From Puniceicoccaceae bacterium (lineage in GTDB: Bacteria > Verrucomicrobiota > Verrucomicrobiia > Opitutales > Coraliomargaritaceae), in the NCBI GenBank assembly GCA_011522825.1, contig WTIG01000060.1, forward strand, positions 1 through 5,695: a stretch of 5,695 nt of DNA, in the 5' to 3' direction. Made by a program: the position numbers and the translations under genes. The notes beneath the pieces were generated by a model. That model made no database searches. It had not been told where the DNA came from and saw nothing but the letters and a program-made list of their open reading frames with translations. Below, in pieces: positions 1 through 5,695 of the stretch. The first letter of the stretch is position 1. Every line of letters starts with the position of its first letter.

Positions 1-1
1 T

Positions 2-484
2 ATCGCAGGACTCATAAATAACTTTTTGCCGAGTGATTTTTTTACTGGCACTTTCAGTTCAGGTATAGTCGCATTTATCGGGATTACTTTGATCAGTTTA
101 CCGCTCTACGTGTGTGCAGTTGAGTCACTGCCTTTAGCATTTGCCTTTTTAAGTGCAGGCATATCTCCAGGGGCCGTTCTTGTTTTCCTAATCGTGGGTC
201 CAGCAACTAATTCAGCGACTATTTTAGCGACCTTAAAAATCATCGGAAAACAGGCCACGATTATTTATATCTTAACGCTTGTAGTTATTGCTTGGAGTGC
301 AGGCTATTTAATGAATTTATTTTTAGACATTGAAATGAATGACTTCAAGGAACACCACTCACACCTCAGTATTTGGAATCATTTATCTGCAAGTATATTG
401 CTTGCCTATTTCTTGAACGCTGTTTTGTGCGAATCCTTTTTCTGGCGCAAAAAAGCCAAGGAAAAAGACTGCCATATGAATTAA
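2..484 (+). CDS. Permease, SO_0444-type Cu/Zn efflux transporter family (C-terminal part; 5' end outside window)
   Basis: The reading frame is open from the first bases of the window (first full codon at 2), so this is the last 160 residues of a longer membrane protein; the true start lies upstream. The TTG at 26 is an internal leucine codon rather than a likely start. The fragment is strongly hydrophobic, with about four membrane segments (roughly residues 20-36, 42-65, 86-108 and 126-143). Two motifs typical of this permease family are visible: PLYVCA (34-39), followed by a Ser-Pro pair, and SPGA...GPATN (55-70). A short His cluster, EHHSH (117-121), lies on a loop before the last helix, and the tail is lysine-rich (149-155). 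Characterised or predicted relatives are inner-membrane exporters of copper or zinc; that substrate is inferred from family and not shown here. The gene converges on fmt with a single base between the two stop codons. Confidence 0.75.
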   Translation: MAGLINNFLPSDFFTGTFSSGIVAFIGITLISLPLYVCAVESLPLAFAFLSAGISPGAVLVFLIVGPATNSATILATLKIIGKQATIIYILTLVVIAWSAGYLMNLFLDIEMNDFKEHHSHLSIWNHLSASILLAYFLNAVLCESFFWRKKAKEKDCHMN

Positions 485-485
485 A

Positions 486-1475
486 TCACACTACAAGCGG
501 GGTACTCTTTTGGCCTTTCAGACAATCACCACTCTTCATGGCATAACCCCTTAAAAAATCAGAAACCTTTAGCATTTTACCCCCTGCCTTTTGGAGCTCT
601 AGTAGGCTGATTAAGCCATTTGAAGTAACCACCTTAAGACTGTCTTTTTCAAGAATAACTGAACCACAAGTTAGACTCAATTCATTAGCGGACAAGGCAC
701 TTTCACAGATTTCCATCTGCCCCACTTTAATGCGATTTTCTCCATGAAAACAAAAGCTATTCGGCCATGTCTTGAATGCACGCCATCGATTATAAATTGC
801 TTCCGCACTCAATTCAAAATCGATCAAGCCATCTTCTTTTGTCAACTTACGACAATGGCTTATAGATTCTTCATCTTGTTTTTTAAACGCTAACTCATTA
901 TTCAATAAGTCTTCCATAGAACGCTTCAAAATGGGAATGGTTGCTTCACCTATTTTCATTCGGACACTTAAGGCATCATCCTCTTTTTCAATGGATACTA
1001 CTTCCATATCCGCAACCGCTCCTGCATCCATTTCACGATCAATTTGCATTAATGAAACGCCTGTCTCTGTTTCACCACTAGCAATTGCCGTCTCAACTGG
1101 AGAAGCCCCTCGGTATTTTGGCAAAATAGATCCATGAAAATTAACCATGCCCAGTCTTGATGCCTCTCGAATGGCTCGCCCTAAAAAATGCCCATAAGCC
1201 ATTACAAAAGACACATCTACTTCATGCTCCTCTAGAAATTGAACTAAATCCTCACTTGGCTTATCTGGTTGAAACAATGGAATTCCTCGCTCTTTAGCAT
1301 ATTCAGCTACAGGGTTCGCTTTAAGCTTTTGTCCCCTGCCTTGTTTCCGATCAGGTTGAGAAACCACCGCTAATAGATCCCATCGTTCCGCACCCTTTGT
1401 AGATAGCCAATCAAGCGATGGTAAACAAATTGAATCCGATCCAAAATATACAATTTTCTGTTTATGCTTGTTCAA
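486..1475 (-). CDS. fmt: Methionyl-tRNA formyltransferase
   Basis: This cytosolic enzyme transfers the formyl group of 10-formyltetrahydrofolate to the amino group of Met-tRNA(fMet), making initiator tRNA. From a TTG start at 1475 the protein has 329 residues, slightly longer than the usual 310-315. Residues 6-190 form the formyltransferase domain: KIVYFGSD near the N-terminus, the tRNA-contacting loop PDRKQGRGQKL (41-51), the catalytic Asn112 and His114 in VNFHGSILPKYRG, and Asp150 in MQIDREMDAG, matching the Asn/His/Asp triad of E. coli Fmt. The C-terminal tRNA-binding domain is also present (KLTKEDGLIDF, the RAFKTWP segment, and LLELQKAGGKML near the end), which argues against a sugar or purine formyltransferase. 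The frame stays open to a GTG at 1544, but that start would overlap the upstream gene by 53 bases and add 23 residues unlike family N-termini. The TTG has an AGAGG sequence 10 bases upstream. It is probably cotranscribed with the exonuclease gene; no def gene is adjacent. Confidence 0.95.
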   Translation of the reverse strand: MNKHKQKIVYFGSDSICLPSLDWLSTKGAERWDLLAVVSQPDRKQGRGQKLKANPVAEYAKERGIPLFQPDKPSEDLVQFLEEHEVDVSFVMAYGHFLGRAIREASRLGMVNFHGSILPKYRGASPVETAIASGETETGVSLMQIDREMDAGAVADMEVVSIEKEDDALSVRMKIGEATIPILKRSMEDLLNNELAFKKQDEESISHCRKLTKEDGLIDFELSAEAIYNRWRAFKTWPNSFCFHGENRIKVGQMEICESALSANELSLTCGSVILEKDSLKVVTSNGLISLLELQKAGGKMLKVSDFLRGYAMKSGDCLKGQKSTPLVV

Positions 1476-1485
1476 AATATTGAAA

Positions 1486-1490
1486 CCTCT
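1486..1490 (-). promoter_or_regulatory. Ribosome binding site deciding the fmt start
   Basis: On the minus strand the sequence reads AAAAGAGGT, with AGAGG occupying 1490 down to 1486 and a 10-base spacer to the TTG at 1475. It is the clearest Shine-Dalgarno-like sequence ahead of any gene here. It sits just inside the gap after the exonuclease stop (1494-1492), slightly overlapping it, as expected for translational coupling. It favours the TTG over the GTG at 1544. A rarer ATT start at 1478 would be 7 bases away and cannot be excluded. Confidence 0.55.
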
Positions 1491-1491
1491 T

Positions 1492-2154
1492 TTAAAACAA
1501 TTCTTGCTGCCTTCTTTCGTTAAACACTGAAGCCGAACCCGCACTTAATGTAAACAACTGAAATAAAGAAAGACCGTTTAATTCTTCAAGCGAGAAAAGT
1601 CTTTGTAAAAGTAACGCACTGGCAAGAGCGTCATATAAGGCACAGTGGTAGCGGATTCGTTCCTTAGGACAATACTCTTGTGCCAACTGATTTAGCGACT
1701 CTTCCAATCCAAATAAACCAATCAAAGTATTTAGTTGGTAGCTATCTAAATCTGGATACAATCGGCGATAAATCGACAATGTATCCAACCACGGCCCCCA
1801 ACTCGTTAGCAAACGATCTTCCTTAGGATTTGAAAAATCAGGAGATTGCCGAGTATAGGACCAAGTACTTTTGAGGAAACGATCCTCTACAGAAGCATTA
1901 TGAGCGCATAAAGGGCCTGATTTACGAAGTTGAGAAAATAGATCAAAATCGTGCGCAAAATCTGGACATTCTGCGACCAATTCTGAAGTGATTCCATGTT
2001 GTTCACTGTCCATCACATCAATTGAGCTCTTTGTTCCGCATAAACGAGTCTTTGCCTCCAATAGATTCTCCCCTTGGATTGAAACAATACCCCATTCGAG
2101 AACCCCTGTCTGGGTACTTCCTTCAAAGTCAATTATATGAATAATTTGATCCAT
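1492..2154 (-). CDS. DnaQ-fold (DEDD family) 3'-5' exonuclease
   Basis: This 220-residue protein has the RNase H-like fold of the DnaQ/epsilon exonuclease superfamily, which removes nucleotides from 3' ends with two metal ions. Exo I is at the N-terminus: IIDFEGS with Asp9 and Glu11. Exo II is LCAHNASVEDRFL (82-94), where the acidic ligand would be Glu90 or Asp91. WLDTLSIYRRLYP (122-134) is the usual segment before Exo III. Exo III is His170-x4-Asp175 in RYHCALYDA, the H-x4-D spacing of the DEDDh subgroup. The domain fills about residues 3-187, leaving a short tail with no added polymerase, helicase or BRCT domain, so it is a stand-alone nuclease. Whether it acts on DNA proofreading, repair or RNA trimming cannot be told. 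The start at 2154 gives the expected six residues before the first strand; no Shine-Dalgarno sequence precedes it. It is the first gene of the exonuclease-fmt unit. Confidence 0.88.
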   Translation of the reverse strand: MDQIIHIIDFEGSTQTGVLEWGIVSIQGENLLEAKTRLCGTKSSIDVMDSEQHGITSELVAECPDFAHDFDLFSQLRKSGPLCAHNASVEDRFLKSTWSYTRQSPDFSNPKEDRLLTSWGPWLDTLSIYRRLYPDLDSYQLNTLIGLFGLEESLNQLAQEYCPKERIRYHCALYDALASALLLQRLFSLEELNGLSLFQLFTLSAGSASVFNERRQQELF

Positions 2155-2168
2155 TGGTTTCTATGGAA

Positions 2169-2178
2169 ATCTTAAGAT
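2169..2178. repeat. 10-base perfect palindrome on the proposed leftward -10 box
   Basis: ATCTTAAGAT is self-complementary over ten bases and overlaps the proposed -10 hexamer at 2174-2179. A repressor bound here would block leftward transcription. It could equally be a chance AT-rich palindrome. Confidence 0.3.
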
Positions 2179-2202
2179 AAATTTCAGACTAAACGATTGC
2201 AA
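2174..2202 (-). promoter_or_regulatory. Candidate sigma70-type promoter for the exonuclease-fmt unit
   Basis: Reading the minus strand, TTGCAA (2202-2197) is followed by a 17-base spacer and TATCTT (2179-2174). Each hexamer matches the sigma70 consensus at four of six positions with optimal spacing. Transcription would start near 2167, leaving a leader of only about a dozen bases before the ATG at 2154. This is read by eye from an AT-rich region, so a chance match is possible. Confidence 0.35.
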
Positions 2203-2232
2203 CTTGGACAATGTTCCTCAATCTGAAATTTA
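2178..2232. repeat. 11-base perfect inverted repeat in the divergent intergenic region (candidate paired operator)
   Basis: TAAATTTCAGA at 2178-2188 is exactly reverse-complementary to TCTGAAATTTA at 2222-2232. The arms are 33 bases apart, with centres 44 bases apart (about four helical turns). They lie between the divergent exonuclease and phosphatase genes if the latter starts at 2247. The left arm touches the proposed leftward -10 box. The arrangement suggests two binding sites for one regulator acting on both directions; no regulator gene is in the window. The repeat is seen directly, while its function is inference. Confidence 0.35.
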
Positions 2233-2246
2233 AAGTTTTATTTATT

Positions 2247-3032
2247 ATGTGTGCACTTAATCCGGAGCAAAATCAACTATTCAAAAAATTTATCACACGT
2301 TTATGTGAGGTAGCCAATGAGGAAATTATCCCTCATTACGGCATTCATTGTGACGTAGAACATAAATCAGACAACACACCAGTCACGATTGCCGATAAAA
2401 ATGCCGAAAAGAAAATCCGCGAAGTCATCAATGCTGAGTTTCCTGACCATGGTATAATTGGCGAGGAGTATGGCCCGGAAAATGCAGACAACGAATTTGT
2501 CTGGGTTTTAGACCCTATTGATGGCACAAAATCCTTCATTTCAGGAGTCCCTTTATTCGCAACTTTAATCGCCCTGCTTCACAACGGGCGACCTGTACTG
2601 GGTGCTATCAACCAACCAATTCTCAAACAATTACTGATTGGTGATTGCCAAACCACTACGCTGAATGGAGTTCCAGTCAACGGACGCAGTGCCCGACCCA
2701 TCGAACAGGCGACACTTTGCACAACCGACCCTATCCGCAAAACTTTATGGCAAAATAATGCAAAATGGGATGATCTTCCACCGAAAACAGCCTTATACCG
2801 TTCTTGGGGTGATGCAGGAGGTTACATCTTACTCTGTTCTGGCTACACAGACATTATGTGTGACCCAATGATGGAGATCTGGGATTGTGCAGCTATCTTG
2901 CCGTGTCTTGAGGGTGCAGGCTTTACGTTCACTGGGTGGAATGGAGAAGATGCCTTTGAACAAAGAAGCATCATAGCGGCCAAGGCACCACTACATAAAA
3001 CAGTGATGGAGACCTTATACCCAAATAACTAA
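2247..3032 (+). CDS. hisN: Inositol-monophosphatase-family phosphatase, probable histidinol-phosphatase
   Basis: This is a metal-dependent phosphomonoesterase of the IMPase fold, 261 residues from the ATG at 2247, the usual length. The best match is the HisN type, which hydrolyses L-histidinol phosphate to L-histidinol in histidine biosynthesis. Motifs in order: KSDNTPVTIADKNAE (residues 40-54), GEEYG (72-76, metal-binding Glu), the LDPIDGT core (88-94, Asp89 and Asp92) followed by KSFISGVPLF, the HisN-like stretch TLIALLHNGRPVLGAINQP (106-124), TTLNG, and the late metal ligand Asp213 in EIWDCAA. The closing motif reads EGAGF where most relatives have EEAGG. An in-frame ATG at 2211 would add 12 mostly hydrophobic residues and would place the right arm of the inverted repeat inside the gene; neither start has a good ribosome site. 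No other his genes are adjacent. It leads a probable operon with the SulP gene. PAP phosphatase (CysQ-like) or a generic inositol phosphatase remain alternatives. Confidence 0.85.
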   Translation: MCALNPEQNQLFKKFITRLCEVANEEIIPHYGIHCDVEHKSDNTPVTIADKNAEKKIREVINAEFPDHGIIGEEYGPENADNEFVWVLDPIDGTKSFISGVPLFATLIALLHNGRPVLGAINQPILKQLLIGDCQTTTLNGVPVNGRSARPIEQATLCTTDPIRKTLWQNNAKWDDLPPKTALYRSWGDAGGYILLCSGYTDIMCDPMMEIWDCAAILPCLEGAGFTFTGWNGEDAFEQRSIIAAKAPLHKTVMETLYPNN

Positions 3033-3039
3033 ATTTTCG

Positions 3040-4827
3040 GTGATTCATTTATTACAGCATTTTAAAAATATAATAAAGTCCGCACACAGGACGAATGCCT
3101 TAGAATTTTTTCCGATCACTCAATCGATCCGAGGATACCGATTAAAGTTCCTACAAGACGATTTAAAAAGTGCGATTAATGTTGCCCTTCTTGCTTTTCC
3201 ACAAGGCATGGCTTATGCGTTAATCGCAGGTTTGCCCATTCATTATGGAATCATTGGCTCAGCAATCGCATCTATATCGAGTGTTTTTTTTGCCAAATCC
3301 AACCTCATTACCTTTGGCCCTACCAACGCAACAGCAGTCATGCTGTTTACAACCTTTGCTAGCTTAGGGCTTCCCGAGGAAGACAAACTTCAATACATCA
3401 GCATTTTAGTTTTTCTGACCGGAATATTCATTGTCATTGGGTCTTATTTCAGAACAGCTGATTTGATAAAATATGTCTCTCGTTCGGTGATTACTGGATA
3501 TATTACTGCCGCCGCACTCTTCATCATTCTCAATCAAATTCCGAATATTCTTCAACTAGACCTCTCTAGTATCCATAAAGATAACTTTTTTAATTTAATC
3601 GGGGGTATCGTTCAAAACATACCGTTAACACATTTTCCAACTTTAGCCATCAGTCTGGCCACTCTATTACTCTACGCTTTACTCAATTTTAAATTTCGAA
3701 AACTACCGAATATCGCCATTGTCTTAATCGCTATATCTACGCTTTCTTATTTTATTGATGGGCAACAATACGGAATCCTCTTTCTGCCCGCAATCGACCA
3801 ATCCTTTTTGTCTTTTTCCCTACCTCAAGTCAGCTTTGCCTCGATCAAACTACTCACCAGTACAGCCATTGCCATTGCTCTACTCTGCATCCTTGAAGGT
3901 ATTTCCATTGGTAAATCCTTAGCCATTAAAAAAGGGGTACGCTTAAATAATGACCAAGCCATGTATTCCATCGGCATGTCTAATATTGCATGCTCCCTAT
4001 TTGCAGGAATGCCGGCCTCTGGTTCTTTAACTCGTTCTAGCTTAAATTACGAAAGCGGAAGCCAGACCGTTTTCTCTAATCTCTTTTCTGGTGTCATTAT
4101 TTTAATTGGAATTTTCGCCGTTGGCTCACTCACTCAGTATATTCCCATTTGTGCCCTATCCGTTTTAGTCGTTATTGTTGGCTTGTCTTTATTGAATAAG
4201 CACGCCATTCGAATCGTCACTCGAACAACTGGCTCAGATGCCATTGTATTCTTAGCCACACTGATTTCTGGCCTCTATATCTCACTAGATAGTGCCATTT
4301 ATTTTGGGGTCGGCATTTCCATTCTTCTATTCTTAAAAAAGGTCGCTAAGCCTGAATTGAAAGAATATTCCTTTAACCAAAAAGGCGACTTATTAGAGTC
4401 TGAAAATACCAATAGAAACATACCTGAAGTTTCCATTGTTCATGTTGAAGGAGAATTATTTTTTGGTGCAGCCGACCTTTTCCAGGAACAAATGCGCCGT
4501 ATTTACGAAGACCCACAGCTTAAGATCGTCATTTTAAAAATGCGTAATGCCCATAACATGGACGCCACAAGCGTCATGGCCCTAGAAGAATTAGTGAAGC
4601 ATATGAATAAGCTAGGGCGCTACCTAATATTGAGTGAAGTTAAAGAAGCGCTTTTAAAAGTTCTCAATAAATCGGGGGTCGCTGAATATATTGAACATCG
4701 AAATATATTCCTTGATGATAATACCAACCCCACAACATCGACCGCCAGAGCCCTTAAGCGAGCAAAAGAACACCTTGGCGAAGAAGAACCGAATGTTTCA
4801 ATTTATGCAGAATCCAAAAAGTCTTAA
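3040..4827 (+). CDS. SulP family inorganic anion transporter with C-terminal STAS domain
   Basis: This is a 595-residue inner-membrane transporter of the SulP/SLC26 family, whose members move sulfate, bicarbonate or other anions. The N-terminal signature is clear: DDLKSAINVALLAFPQGMAYALIAGLP (residues 40-66), then a GPTNAT substrate-site segment (93-98). The membrane region continues to about 434 and includes the conserved ILEGISIGKSLA helix with Glu286 and the family sequence GMPASGSLTRSSLN (323-336). The cytosolic STAS domain covers about 463-560 (VHVEGELFFGAA, then MDATSVMALEEL at 507-518), followed by a charged tail of roughly 35 residues with many Lys and Glu. Length is normal and all parts are present, so the gene looks intact. 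The start is a GTG 7 bases after the phosphatase stop with no visible Shine-Dalgarno, so coupling is likely. The substrate cannot be assigned by eye; sulfate and bicarbonate (BicA-like, Na-dependent) are the leading options. Confidence 0.93.
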   Translation: MIHLLQHFKNIIKSAHRTNALEFFPITQSIRGYRLKFLQDDLKSAINVALLAFPQGMAYALIAGLPIHYGIIGSAIASISSVFFAKSNLITFGPTNATAVMLFTTFASLGLPEEDKLQYISILVFLTGIFIVIGSYFRTADLIKYVSRSVITGYITAAALFIILNQIPNILQLDLSSIHKDNFFNLIGGIVQNIPLTHFPTLAISLATLLLYALLNFKFRKLPNIAIVLIAISTLSYFIDGQQYGILFLPAIDQSFLSFSLPQVSFASIKLLTSTAIAIALLCILEGISIGKSLAIKKGVRLNNDQAMYSIGMSNIACSLFAGMPASGSLTRSSLNYESGSQTVFSNLFSGVIILIGIFAVGSLTQYIPICALSVLVVIVGLSLLNKHAIRIVTRTTGSDAIVFLATLISGLYISLDSAIYFGVGISILLFLKKVAKPELKEYSFNQKGDLLESENTNRNIPEVSIVHVEGELFFGAADLFQEQMRRIYEDPQLKIVILKMRNAHNMDATSVMALEELVKHMNKLGRYLILSEVKEALLKVLNKSGVAEYIEHRNIFLDDNTNPTTSTARALKRAKEHLGEEEPNVSIYAESKKS

Positions 4828-4835
4828 GTCCATAC

Positions 4836-5375
4836 ATGAAGAAAGAAGTTTTAATTTTGCTACACCCTGACTTCGAGGAGATTGAGGCGGTAACCCCCAT
4901 AGATTTATTGCGAAGGGCTGGTATAATTGTTCACACTGCATCTACAAGCAATCAACTCGAAGTCCTAAGCAAAGGCGGAATCCAAATAAAAGCCGACAGC
5001 CTTTTGAGCGACCACGAACACAGCCTTTACGATGCCTTAGTCATACCTGGTGGACCTGGAATTTTCAAAATTCGTGACCATAGCTTAGTGCAGAAAAAAA
5101 TTCGTGAATTCCACAACTCAGAAAAATGCATTGCCTGTATTTGTGCCGCACCACTCTTACTACTCGATCAAGGACTCAACGAAACATTTTCGATGACTTG
5201 CCACCCATCAGTCGAAAGCGAATTTTCATCACTAAATTCCGAGTCAACCGTTACTAATCAACACATAATTACCTCCAAAGGTGCAGGTACTGCTATACCA
5301 TTTTCCCTAGCTATCATTGAACACTTACTGGATAAAGATACCGCTCAAAGCACCGCAGATGCTATCTGTTTTTAA
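4836..5375 (+). CDS. DJ-1/PfpI family protein (YajL/DJ-1-like)
   Basis: This 179-residue single-domain protein is close in length and layout to human DJ-1 and bacterial YajL. Visible landmarks are the N-terminal strand MKKEVLILL, then FEEIEAVTPIDLLRRAGI (13-30) with Glu17 at the place of DJ-1 Glu18, VIPGGPG (69-75), the nucleophile-elbow motif with Cys103 in CICAAPLLL, His123 in TCHPS (DJ-1 His126), and SKGAGTAIPFSLAIIEHLL near the end. The reactive cysteine with its glutamate and nearby histidine is therefore intact. Relatives are cytosolic, sense oxidative stress through cysteine oxidation, and have reported glyoxalase, deglycase or chaperone activities, some of them disputed. The real reaction here is unknown. 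The ATG is 8 bases after the SulP stop, without a clear ribosome site, consistent with an operon. It lacks the extensions of PfpI proteases or class I amidotransferases. Confidence 0.92.
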   Translation: MKKEVLILLHPDFEEIEAVTPIDLLRRAGIIVHTASTSNQLEVLSKGGIQIKADSLLSDHEHSLYDALVIPGGPGIFKIRDHSLVQKKIREFHNSEKCIACICAAPLLLLDQGLNETFSMTCHPSVESEFSSLNSESTVTNQHIITSKGAGTAIPFSLAIIEHLLDKDTAQSTADAICF

Positions 5376-5389
5376 GAGTTATTTAGAGT

Positions 5390-5695
5390 ATGAAAGCACA
5401 AGAAAAATTGACCTTAAACATTCGAGATATAGCACTCAGAGATCTTTTTACCGCATCAGAAAAAATTAACTTCATTGCATTATTTGTTCTATTTATAGTA
5501 CTCACTTGCAATTTTGATAATCACTCGATTTGGACATGCTGCTTTGTTTTAGTCATAGGAACTAGTTCCTTAATAAATATTAAAATACATGACTTAGTTC
5601 ACCCATTCATCATCGATAGAATATGGTCCAAGTTACTGTACTTCAATCTACCAGTGATTGCTCTACTAATTATTTATTTATTAACTGCCTTAGGA
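5390..5695 (+). CDS. Membrane protein of unknown function (N-terminal part; 3' end outside window)
   Basis: From an ATG 14 bases after the DJ-1 gene, 102 codons run without a stop to the right edge. The product starts with a hydrophilic stretch (1-24, basic and acidic residues mixed) and then shows three probable membrane segments, about residues 26-40, 47-65 and 84-102. Between the second and third lies a polar loop containing HDLVHPFIIDRIWSKL. There is no signal peptidase site or known motif. The arrangement (short soluble head, two helices, Arg/Trp-containing loop, third helix) recalls the N-terminal part of PAP2-type lipid phosphatases, but the diagnostic phosphatase motifs would lie beyond the window, so this is only a guess. 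The spacing makes it a likely fourth gene of the hisN-SulP-DJ-1 operon. A weak AAGAG lies 12 bases before the start. Real gene likely; function unknown. Confidence 0.7.
   Translation, partial: MKAQEKLTLNIRDIALRDLFTASEKINFIALFVLFIVLTCNFDNHSIWTCCFVLVIGTSSLINIKIHDLVHPFIIDRIWSKLLYFNLPVIALLIIYLLTALG

Noticed and set aside
436..467. Imperfect hairpin CTTTTTCTGGC / GCCA-AG-GAAAAAG with an 8-base loop near the end of the permease gene, considered as a terminator.
   Set aside because: The stem is AT-rich with a two-base bulge, no T-run follows on either strand, and it lies inside coding sequence (Lys-rich tail), so codon content explains it.
931..1137. Open frame of 68 codons on the plus strand inside fmt.
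   Set aside because: It is antisense to a conserved region of fmt containing the catalytic residues, has no ribosome site and no recognisable product.
486..1475. fmt as a sugar or ArnA-type formyltransferase.
   Set aside because: The C-terminal segments (KLTKEDGLIDF, RAFKTWP, LLELQKAGGKML) are those of the tRNA-binding domain of Met-tRNA formyltransferase.
2204..2232. Rightward promoter candidate TTGGAC, 17-base spacer, AATTTA for the phosphatase operon.
   Set aside because: The -10 match is poor in a very AT-rich stretch; a rightward promoter is likely somewhere here but I cannot place it.
2345..2539. Open frame of 64 codons on the minus strand inside the phosphatase gene.
   Set aside because: It is the complement of the conserved phosphatase motifs and has no independent support.
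2665..2871. Open frame of 68 codons on the plus strand in another frame of the phosphatase gene.
   Set aside because: The overlapped frame is clearly the real one (metal-binding WD motif downstream), and the alternative product has no family features.
4423..4730. STAS domain as a free anti-sigma factor antagonist.
   Set aside because: It is continuous in frame with the SulP membrane domain, which is the standard SulP architecture.

Overview
This is a compact, gene-dense bacterial window of moderately low GC (about 40% by eye). It holds seven protein-coding genes, two of them cut by the window edges. I see no RNA genes, insertion sequences, CRISPR arrays or phage genes, and no intergenic stretch over about 100 bases. 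Most starts lack a clear Shine-Dalgarno sequence. The taxon cannot be fixed from the sequence; general resemblance suggests an aquatic Gram-negative, perhaps of the Verrucomicrobia (Opitutae) type, at low confidence.

Left arm: the C-terminal part of a membrane permease of the SO_0444-type Cu/Zn efflux family (+) runs in from the left edge. It ends one base before the stop codon of fmt on the opposite strand. The minus-strand unit, read from 2154 down to 486, is a DnaQ-fold (DEDD) 3'-5' exonuclease followed by fmt, the methionyl-tRNA formyltransferase that charges the initiator tRNA. The two are 16 bases apart if fmt uses the TTG start preferred here.

Centre: a divergent intergenic region of about 92 bases (2155-2246) separates the exonuclease from the plus-strand genes. 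It contains a plausible leftward promoter, a 10-base palindrome on its -10 box, and a perfect 11-base inverted repeat (2178-2188 and 2222-2232) flanking the centre. This is the most suggestive non-coding structure in the window.

Right arm: a probable plus-strand operon with gaps of 7, 8 and 14 bases. It encodes an inositol-monophosphatase-fold phosphatase most like histidinol-phosphatase HisN, a SulP anion transporter with a C-terminal STAS domain, a DJ-1/PfpI-family protein with the full Glu/Cys/His site, and the first 102 codons of an unidentified membrane protein that runs off the right edge.

The genes belong to recognisable families and look intact apart from the edge truncations. I do not see a convincing novel multi-gene system. 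The points worth a second look are the divergent control region, the pairing of a phosphatase of this superfamily with a SulP transporter (which leaves a sulfur-metabolism role open), the exonuclease-fmt pairing, and two start-codon choices.
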